Positions 1 through 4,930 of a stretch of 7,864 nt of DNA are shown here, one piece after another. Where the stretch lies: assembly GCF_002377905.1 (NCBI RefSeq), contig NZ_DFQS01000066.1, positions 1-7,864 on the forward strand. The letters are read 5' to 3'. Source of the DNA: Psychrobacter sp. UBA3483. Lineage in GTDB: Bacteria > Pseudomonadota > Gammaproteobacteria > Pseudomonadales > Moraxellaceae. A model generated the notes under the pieces. It was not told the origin of the DNA, ran no database searches, and saw only the letters and a list, made by a program, of their open reading frames with translations. How positions within the stretch are numbered: position 1 is the first letter of the stretch; every line of letters begins with the position of its first letter. The position numbers and the translations under genes are program-made.

Positions 1-13
1 TAATGAGGTGCGT

Positions 14-41
14 ATTATAGACGGTTTGAACTGGGTGTCAA
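14..41 (-). promoter_or_regulatory. Strong consensus sigma70 promoter firing leftwards off the window
   Basis: On the minus strand there is a perfect -35 box TTGACA (plus-strand 36-41) and a perfect -10 box TATAAT (14-19), separated by 16 bp. The bases upstream of the -35 (plus-strand about 42-75) are A/T-rich like an UP element, and those just downstream of the -10 read ACGCACC, a GC-rich discriminator. Transcription would start near position 7 or lower and leave the window. This combination is typical of stable RNA (tRNA or rRNA) promoters or very highly expressed genes. The transcribed gene lies outside, so its identity is unknown. The 12/12 box match is seen directly; the stable RNA idea is inference. 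Confidence 0.65.
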
Positions 42-178
42 CCGATTTTCGATAGATTTCTTAATTTATTTTAGAAGACGGTAAACAAACCATATTTTTC
101 AATAGCTTAGTAAAAATCAGATATTAAACCAAAGAAGATTATTCTCTAGACATGCCTGAATGTTTAAGCCTTATTTGC

Positions 179-204
179 TATAAAGCTTATTAGTAAGCTT
201 TATA
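179..204. repeat. Perfect 26-bp palindrome (11-bp arms, 4-nt loop)
   Basis: TATAAAGCTTA (179-189) is followed by a 4-nt spacer and its exact reverse complement (194-204). It lies between the leftward promoter and the thrS promoters. No run of T follows on either strand, so it does not look like a standard intrinsic terminator. It could be an operator for a dimeric regulator, a cruciform, or an RNA hairpin if the region is transcribed. Its function is unknown. Confidence 0.6.
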
Positions 205-263
205 AGACATTTATAAACCATGCATTATATTGCTGGGCTTATATAGGTATATATTCAACACTA

Positions 264-292
264 TTGATATTGATACTAAGTGCACCTATATA
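264..292 (+). promoter_or_regulatory. Candidate upstream sigma70 promoter for thrS
   Basis: TTGATA (264-269; 5 of 6 matches to the -35 consensus) and TATATA (287-292; 4 of 6 to the -10) are separated by exactly 17 bp. The -10 lies in the right arm of an inverted repeat (240-248 with 284-292). The region is so AT-rich that chance matches are likely, so this is a tentative second start for the thrS-infC transcript. Confidence 0.3.
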
Positions 293-338
293 TAGAAGTT
301 GACCTCGCCGCAGCTATCTAGTGTTAATAGACAGCGTT

Positions 339-347
339 TGCTATAAT
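339..347 (+). promoter_or_regulatory. Extended -10 promoter for the thrS-infC operon
   Basis: TGCTATAAT is a perfect extended -10 element: TG, one base, then consensus TATAAT at 342-347. No good -35 lies 16-18 bp upstream, which is tolerated by extended -10 promoters. Transcription would begin near 354, giving thrS a leader of about 260 nt. A TTGACC at 299-304 is too far away to be its -35, but could pair with a weak -10 near 323-328. Confidence 0.55.
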
Positions 348-401
348 AGCGGCTTTTATGACATTACTGCAGAGCACTGCTGCTTATCCTTATTAATAAG
401 T

Positions 402-426
402 AAACCACTCTATATTATAGTGGTTT
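402..426 (+). other. 8-bp hairpin in the thrS leader
   Basis: AAACCACT (402-409) pairs perfectly with AGTGGTTT (419-426) around a 9-nt AT-rich loop. Only three T close the stem, followed by GATTATC, so a terminator or attenuator role is weakly supported. It may simply be a structural element of the leader RNA. Confidence 0.45.
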
Positions 427-559
427 GATTATCTGTCGTCAGATGATCGCTTTATTAGCATACTACGTAAGATAAGTTTTGGTATGGTGCTTGTCGTTAA
501 TGCCTATTTCTTCAACATATCATAGCGGTTAGATATAATTGACGCGGTCTTACGGTTAT

Positions 560-580
560 ATGATTGATGGTTGCAATCAT
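560..580 (+). promoter_or_regulatory. tRNA-Thr anticodon-arm mimic upstream of thrS
   Basis: ATGATTG (560-566) pairs perfectly with CAATCAT (574-580) around the 7-nt loop ATGGTTG. Read as a tRNA anticodon loop, position 33 is U (568) and positions 34-36 are GGU (569-571), the anticodon of a threonine tRNA. ThrRS recognises G35 and U36. The hairpin lies 34-54 nt before the ATG, where a bound protein could block ribosomes from the Shine-Dalgarno at 600-606. Positions 32 and 38 (A and G) differ from a typical tRNA. An alternative stem, 565-570 with 577-582 (6 bp, one G-U), would compete. Confidence 0.5.
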
Positions 581-599
581 CACTGCCAACGGACCCAAA

Positions 600-606
600 A
601 AGGTGA
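600..606 (+). promoter_or_regulatory. Ribosome binding site of thrS
   Basis: AAGGTGA lies 7 nt before the ATG at 614. The match to AAGGAGG is good and the spacing normal, which supports this start. It sits 20 nt after the anticodon-like hairpin. Confidence 0.7.
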
Positions 607-613
607 ATAGATT

Positions 614-2548
614 ATGGTAGCGATTACTTTACCCGATGGTAGCGTAAAAAACTTTGAAGGCAATACAACGGTCATGGAAGTGGCGCAAAGTATTGGAGCG
701 GGCTTGGCGAAAGCGACGGTCGCGGGACGCGTTGATGGTCACTTAGTAGATGCTCACGACCCTATCACTCATGATGCCAAAGTTGAAATCGTGACGCCAA
801 AAGACTCTGACGGTGTCGATATTATTCGCCACTCATGTGCCCACCTATTAGGTCATGCAGTAAAACAGCTTTATCCTGACGTAAAAATGGTCATTGGCCC
901 TGTTATTGAAGATGGCTTTTATTATGACATCTACAGTGAGACGCCATTTACCCCTGAGCACATGGAAAAAATTGAAAAACGCATGATGGAGCTGATTAAG
1001 CAAGATTATGATGTCATCAAAAAAACAACCCCTCGCGATGAAGTCATCAAGATTTTTGAAGAGCGCGGCGAAGATTATAAGCTGAAATTGATTAATGACA
1101 TGCCGGGTGAAGAAGCCTTTGGTCTATATCATCATCAAGAATATGTCGATATGTGCCGTGGTCCACACGTGCCAAATACGCGCTTCTTAAAAGTGTTTAA
1201 ACTGACCAAAATGTCAGGCGCTTATTGGCGCGGTGATGCCAAAAACGAGCAGCTGCAACGTATTTATGGTACGGCGTGGGCAGATAAAAAAGATTTAAAA
1301 GCATATATCCAACGTATCGAAGAAGCGGAAAAACGTGACCACCGTAAGATTGGTAAAGCGTTAAATTTATTTCATATGCAAGAGCAAGCGCCGGGTATGG
1401 TGTTTTGGCATGCCAATGGTTGGACGATTTATCAGGTACTTGAGCAATATATGCGTAGGGTTCAACATGATCATGGTTATGAAGAGATTAAAACGCCGCA
1501 AATCGTCGATCGCAGCTTGTGGGAACGTTCAGGCCATTGGGGCAACTATGCGACCAATATGTTTACCACTTCAAGCGAAAACCGTGATTATGCGGTAAAA
1601 CCGATGAACTGCCCGTGTCACGTTCAAGTCTTTAACCAAGGTTTAAAGTCTTATCGTGATTTGCCGCTACGTATGGCAGAGTTTGGTTCATGTCATCGTA
1701 ACGAGCCATCAGGCTCATTGCATGGTTTGATGCGTGTACGCGGTTTCACGCAAGATGATGCGCATATTTTCTGTACCCAAGCGCAAATCCAGCAAGAAGT
1801 CGCTGATTTCATTAAACTGACCCTGGCAGTTTATGAAGATTTTGGCTTTGATAATATCATTATGAAGCTCTCAACCCGTCCTGAAAAACGTGTCGGTAGC
1901 GATGAATCTTGGGACTTTGCTGAAAAAGCCTTGGCAGATGCCCTTGATAGCTCAGGTCTTGATTGGGAATATCTACCGGGTGAAGGCGCATTTTATGGTC
2001 CAAAGATTGAGTTTAGTCTAAAGGATTCCTTGGGTCGCGTGTGGCAATGCGGTACGATTCAGGTTGATCCAAACATGCCTGAGCGCCTTGATGCGGAATT
2101 TGTCAATGAGCAAAACGAGCGCGAAACCCCCATTATGCTGCACCGTGCTATCTTAGGGTCATTTGAGCGTTTTATCGGTATCTTGATTGAAAACTATGCC
2201 GGTTGGATGCCAGTATGGCTTGCGCCGCAACAGGTAGCGGTGATGAATATCACTGATAAACAGGCCGATGCTTGTGAAAATGTGGTGCGTGAGCTGAAAA
2301 ATGCAGGTTTGCGAGCAACGAGTGACTTGCGTAACGAAAAGATTGGATTTAAGATACGAGAGAAAACATTAGAACGCATTCCCTATATGCTAGTATTGGG
2401 GGATAAAGAGGTTGAAACGGGCAGTGTTAATGTCCGAACTCGTGAAGGTGAAAACCTCGGCGTCATGAGTGTTGCAGAATTTATTAGCTTAGTACAGACT
2501 GCTGTCAGCAAAAAAGGCCGACAGACCCCAAAAACAGATGAGGAGTAA
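614..2548 (+). CDS. thrS: Threonyl-tRNA synthetase (class II)
   Basis: Joins threonine to tRNA-Thr using ATP in the cytoplasm, as a homodimer. At 644 residues it is almost the length of the E. coli enzyme (642). Visible parts in order: TGS domain (about 1-62); editing domain (about 63-225) with the HxxxH pair H73/H77 and C181/H185, which clears mischarged Ser-tRNA-Thr; class II catalytic core (about 243-530) with zinc ligands C333 (in MNCPCH), H384 and H510, motif 2 around R362 (CHRNEPSG), and motif 3 (HRAILGSFERFIGIL, 510-524); anticodon-binding domain (about 535-640). All key residues are present, so it should be active. The ATG has a good Shine-Dalgarno and the N-terminus aligns with the family. 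It leads an operon with infC, 5 nt downstream, and is probably regulated through its structured leader. Confidence 0.98.
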   Translation: MVAITLPDGSVKNFEGNTTVMEVAQSIGAGLAKATVAGRVDGHLVDAHDPITHDAKVEIVTPKDSDGVDIIRHSCAHLLGHAVKQLYPDVKMVIGPVIEDGFYYDIYSETPFTPEHMEKIEKRMMELIKQDYDVIKKTTPRDEVIKIFEERGEDYKLKLINDMPGEEAFGLYHHQEYVDMCRGPHVPNTRFLKVFKLTKMSGAYWRGDAKNEQLQRIYGTAWADKKDLKAYIQRIEEAEKRDHRKIGKALNLFHMQEQAPGMVFWHANGWTIYQVLEQYMRRVQHDHGYEEIKTPQIVDRSLWERSGHWGNYATNMFTTSSENRDYAVKPMNCPCHVQVFNQGLKSYRDLPLRMAEFGSCHRNEPSGSLHGLMRVRGFTQDDAHIFCTQAQIQQEVADFIKLTLAVYEDFGFDNIIMKLSTRPEKRVGSDESWDFAEKALADALDSSGLDWEYLPGEGAFYGPKIEFSLKDSLGRVWQCGTIQVDPNMPERLDAEFVNEQNERETPIMLHRAILGSFERFIGILIENYAGWMPVWLAPQQVAVMNITDKQADACENVVRELKNAGLRATSDLRNEKIGFKIREKTLERIPYMLVLGDKEVETGSVNVRTREGENLGVMSVAEFISLVQTAVSKKGRQTPKTDEE

Positions 2549-2556
2549 TACCTATT
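2541..2556 (+). promoter_or_regulatory. infC ribosome binding site and AUU start codon
   Basis: AGGAG (2541-2545) lies in the last sense codons of thrS and is followed, after 8 nt, by ATT at 2554-2556 in the infC frame. The spacing is ideal for ATT. It is poor for the only other candidate, TTG at 2572, which would be 26 nt away. AUU is the known start codon of infC in E. coli and many relatives. There IF3 discriminates against it, so IF3 limits its own translation. Because the site overlaps the thrS end, the two genes are probably translationally coupled. Confidence 0.88.
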
Positions 2557-3075
2557 AAACAGTCAAACCGTTTGAACATCAACGAAGATATCAATGCTAA
2601 AGAAGTCCGTTTGGTTAAAGAAGACGGCGAGCAAATGGGCGTGGTCGATATCGAAACCGCGATGAAAGCGGCGCGTGATGAAAACCTAGATTTGGTCGAA
2701 TTGGTTCCTGAAGCCAAGCCGCCAGTATGCAAAATCATGGATTATAAACATTTTCTCTATGATCAAAAGCAGAAAGCGAAAGAAGCGAAGAAGAATCAGA
2801 AACAGACCCAGCTAAAAGAGATGAAGCTACGTCCTAGCACCGAAGAAGCCGATTATCAGGTCAAACTGAGAAAAATCATCAGCTTCTTGGAAGATCAGGA
2901 TAAAGTTAAAATCAGTATCCGCTTCCGTGGTCGCGAAATGGCTCACCAAGAGATTGGTCGTAAACAACTTGATCGTATCATTGAAGATACCGCTGATATC
3001 TCAAACGTCGAACAGTACCCTAAGATGGAAGGCCGTCAAATGGGTATGCTGCTTGGGCCTACTAAGAAAAAATAA
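2554..3075 (+). CDS. infC: Translation initiation factor IF-3
   Basis: Binds the 30S subunit, keeps it free of 50S, and checks the start codon and initiator tRNA. With the ATT start the protein has 173 residues and begins MKQSNRLNINEDI, close to the usual length of about 180. A TTG start at 2572 would remove six residues. The N-terminal domain (about 1-75) contains VRLVKEDGEQMGVV and PPVCKIMDY (56-64). A lysine-rich linker (about 72-90) leads to the C-terminal domain (about 91-173) with MKLRPSTEEADYQVK and IRFRGREMAHQE (122-133), the 30S-binding part. The family signature around 60-74 reads KIMDYKHFLYDQKQK, with K-H where G-K is usual. It is the second and last gene of the thrS operon; rpmI and rplT do not follow. 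Confidence 0.97.
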   Translation: MKQSNRLNINEDINAKEVRLVKEDGEQMGVVDIETAMKAARDENLDLVELVPEAKPPVCKIMDYKHFLYDQKQKAKEAKKNQKQTQLKEMKLRPSTEEADYQVKLRKIISFLEDQDKVKISIRFRGREMAHQEIGRKQLDRIIEDTADISNVEQYPKMEGRQMGMLLGPTKKK

Positions 3076-3119
3076 TCCCTTGATAGATTATAGTGAGTAG
3101 TGGCTGTAAATCGATATGA

Positions 3120-3150
3120 GTGTTAGTTAATATAAATGATTAACTAACAC
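3120..3150 (+). other. 12-bp hairpin downstream of infC
   Basis: The arms 3120-3131 and 3139-3150 are perfect reverse complements around the loop ATAAATG. No T-run follows, so it is not a standard intrinsic terminator. It lies between the infC stop and the real terminator and could protect the 3' end of the mRNA from exonucleases. That role is an inference from position. Confidence 0.5.
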
Positions 3151-3184
3151 AGACAAATCGTTAATAATAGATAGTTATAATCTT

Positions 3185-3220
3185 AACCATCAATATACTC
3201 CGGGATATTGATGGTTTTTT
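3185..3220 (+). terminator. Intrinsic terminator of the thrS-infC operon
   Basis: AACCATCAATAT (3185-3196) pairs perfectly with 3205-3216 around an 8-nt loop, ACTCCGGG. The stem ends in a run of six T (3215-3220). It lies 109 nt after the infC stop, in the right orientation to end the operon transcript. It explains why the next gene needs its own promoter. Confidence 0.88.
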
Positions 3221-3443
3221 CATATTTACCTCTAAATACATGCATTAAAAGAATCTGAGTACGATGAGCCAAATTTCTCTATAAACGCTTTATCAACCTC
3301 AGTTTACAAAACCCATCTTCTCAACCTTTTCATTACCAGTTAATCTAAAGGTCATCTCGTTACACATATCTCATTCGAATAAAAATTATTGGGTAATAAA
3401 AACAATTGAAACCACGGCTATAAAAGCGATTAGCAAAAACTGT
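3221..3443. other. AT-rich intergenic stretch with no recognised gene
   Basis: Between the operon terminator and the palindrome before the TelA-family gene I find no credible ORF or RNA gene. A promoter for that gene is expected here. The best matches are weak: TTGAAA at 3406-3411 with TTAGCA at 3430-3435 (18-bp spacer), or an isolated TATAAA at 3419-3424. None is good enough to call. Confidence 0.5.
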
Positions 3444-3473
3444 TGTTCGTTAACAATTAATAGTTAATGAACA
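3444..3473. promoter_or_regulatory. 30-bp imperfect palindrome before the TelA-family gene
   Basis: TGTTCGTTAAC (3444-3454) and GTTAATGAACA (3463-3473) form an inverted repeat with 11-bp arms and an 8-bp AT spacer. The only departure from symmetry is G against T, which is a G-U pair in RNA. It ends immediately before a possible GTG start at 3474 and 63 bp before the preferred ATG at 3537. The symmetry suggests an operator for a dimeric regulator or a hairpin in the 5' untranslated region. The regulator, if any, is unknown. Confidence 0.5.
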
Positions 3474-3526
3474 GTGTCATTGATAAATAATGTCGTCGGT
3501 AAAGAATCCCATTTTTTAGATATTAT

Positions 3527-3531
3527 AGGAA
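3527..3531 (+). promoter_or_regulatory. Ribosome binding site that favours the ATG at 3537
   Basis: AGGAA lies 5 nt before the ATG at 3537. By contrast, the in-frame GTG at 3474 is preceded by the arm of the palindrome and has no purine-rich Shine-Dalgarno. This argues that translation starts at 3537. Confidence 0.6.
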
Positions 3532-3536
3532 ATTTT

Positions 3537-4781
3537 ATGCAAGAATTGACCCCGCCCGAAAACGCCTCAACGCCTAGCATCACTTTAATCGCTCCTGAGC
3601 CGGTGAAAGAAATACAAAAAAGCGAAGCGGATCAAATGGTGAAACTGGATGAAAGCCAGATTCCTGAACTTGATGCTAAGGTCGATGCCTTTGTCGATCA
3701 CGTGATTAACAATTCAGTACACAGCGCTGAGTTTCAGCAAAACGTCCAATCCATCCATAATTTGGGCAATAAAGAAATTCGCGAATCGGCACAAGTGTCG
3801 AACCGGATGCTCGATTTGCCAGCGAAAAGTCTTAATGATAGCTTGTTTGATAACTCACCTATTGCCAAATCATTGACTGAGCTGCGCGGTATTGTTGAAG
3901 ATTTGGACCCGAGCAAAAAAGAGTTGACCAGCTCACGTAAGCTCTTCGGTCTGATTCCATTTGGCAATAAAGTGCAAGATTATTTCCGTCAATACGAGTC
4001 AGCGCAATCGCATATCAACGCCGTGGTGACCAGCCTTTATAACGGTAAAGACGAGCTGCTCAAAGACAATGCCATGATTGAGCAGGAAAAAGTCAATATG
4101 TGGGAGCTGATGCAATCGATTCGCCAATACATTTATGTGGGTAAAAAAATCGATGAGCAGCTTGAGCAAAAGGTTTATGCCGTTGAAGCTACTGACCCCG
4201 AAAAAGCACGTATCATTAAAGAAGAAATGTTGTTCTATGTACGGCAAAAGAATACTGACTTTTTAACGCAATTGGCGGTTAACGTACAAGGTTACTTGGC
4301 CCTTGATACCATTCGTAAAAACAACCTAGAGCTGATTAAAGGTGTGGATCGCGCGACGACGACGACTATCTCGGCGCTACGTACCGCGGTGGTGGTTGCT
4401 CAGGCGATGACCAATCAGAAGCTGGTACTTGACCAAATCACCGCGTTAAATAAAACAACCAGTAGCTTGATTGAATCGACCTCTGCGATGCTAAAACGTC
4501 AGTCACTTGAAATTCACGAGCAGGCAACCAGTAGCACGATTGAGCTTGATAAACTCCAAAACGCCTTCAATAACGTCTATGAGACGATGGATATGATTAG
4601 CAATTATAAAATCGAGGCGTTAGAGAATATGAAACAAACGGTCAATACTCTGACAGCTGAGGTTGATAAAGCGCAGAAATATCTCGATAAGTCGAATCAA
4701 ACGACCGTACTTGAAGTATCCAAAGAGTTAAATACTAAAAAGATAACCAATCAATCAAATACGGTCGATATTGATATTTGA
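3537..4781 (+). CDS. TelA/KlaA-family protein (toxic anion resistance family)
   Basis: Belongs to the TelA family, named after plasmid tellurite-resistance genes. Chromosomal members are widespread and linked to tolerance of tellurite or cell-envelope stress, but the biochemical role is not settled. From the ATG the protein has 414 residues; an in-frame GTG at 3474 would give 435. Recognition rests on the central and C-terminal core: FGLIPFGNKVQDYF (137-150), YIYVGKKIDEQLEQ (198-211), the highly conserved ELIKGVDRATTTTISALRTA (265-284), then VVVAQAMTNQKLVLDQITALN (285-305). No signal peptide or membrane segment is evident. The C-terminal half is heptad-like and helix-rich, suggesting a coiled-coil cytoplasmic protein. 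It is isolated from infC by a terminator, and no ter-type resistance genes are beside it. The family call is firm; tellurite resistance is not shown. Confidence 0.88.
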   Translation: MQELTPPENASTPSITLIAPEPVKEIQKSEADQMVKLDESQIPELDAKVDAFVDHVINNSVHSAEFQQNVQSIHNLGNKEIRESAQVSNRMLDLPAKSLNDSLFDNSPIAKSLTELRGIVEDLDPSKKELTSSRKLFGLIPFGNKVQDYFRQYESAQSHINAVVTSLYNGKDELLKDNAMIEQEKVNMWELMQSIRQYIYVGKKIDEQLEQKVYAVEATDPEKARIIKEEMLFYVRQKNTDFLTQLAVNVQGYLALDTIRKNNLELIKGVDRATTTTISALRTAVVVAQAMTNQKLVLDQITALNKTTSSLIESTSAMLKRQSLEIHEQATSSTIELDKLQNAFNNVYETMDMISNYKIEALENMKQTVNTLTAEVDKAQKYLDKSNQTTVLEVSKELNTKKITNQSNTVDIDI

Positions 4782-4881
4782 TTGAGCTCTCATGTCGAAT
4801 GCTGTTAGCGATACAAGCTAGCAGCTACTTGCTATCTGATACACATAAGACAATTGACCTAAGATATTACGGCGTTGTTCG

Positions 4882-4890
4882 TGTTAAGAT
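4882..4890 (+). promoter_or_regulatory. Possible extended -10 promoter for rnr
   Basis: TGTTAAGAT contains TG, one base and TAAGAT (4 of 6 to consensus), about 40 nt before the rnr start. No good -35 stands at 16-18 bp. A TTGACC at 4854-4859 is 25 bp away, too far. No terminator is visible between the TelA-family gene and rnr, so read-through is an alternative. Confidence 0.3.
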
Positions 4891-4930
4891 AGCACTTATT
4901 AATAATTTTAAAAAATAGATACGGTAATTT

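Larger units (their letters stand above)
354..613 (+). promoter_or_regulatory. Long thrS leader RNA, probable translational operator
   Basis: About 260 nt lie between the predicted transcription start and the thrS ATG, with no credible gene. Hairpins that can be drawn are: 402-409 with 419-426 (8 bp); 428-435 with 440-447 (8 bp, loop UCGU); 533-539 with 555-561 (7 bp including one G-U); and 560-566 with 574-580 (7 bp, 7-nt loop carrying GGU). In E. coli, ThrRS represses its own translation by binding a leader with tRNA-Thr anticodon-like arms. The loops here carry the GU of Thr anticodons (NGU), which suggests the same type of control. The hairpins are seen; repression by ThrRS is inference. 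Confidence 0.5.

Noticed and set aside
358..396. A 12-codon ORF (MTLLQSTAAYPY) just after the predicted thrS transcription start, as an attenuator leader peptide
   Set aside because: It has no Shine-Dalgarno and only two scattered threonine codons, and the following hairpin lacks a T-run. Nothing supports translation-coupled attenuation.
354..613. T-box riboswitch controlling thrS
   Set aside because: T-box leaders are mainly a Gram-positive feature, and I see no T-box core sequence and no antiterminator/terminator pair near the gene.
3444..3473. Palindrome as an insertion-sequence end or attachment site
   Set aside because: There is no transposase or integrase, no partner repeat and no target duplication in the window.
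3474..3536. N-terminal 21-residue extension of the TelA-family protein from GTG
   Set aside because: No Shine-Dalgarno precedes the GTG, a palindrome abuts it, and the ATG at 3537 has a good ribosome site. It remains possible.
4805..4842. Hairpin around TAGCA/TGCTA after the TelA-family gene as its terminator
   Set aside because: The stem is only about 5 bp and no T-run follows, so termination there is not supported.
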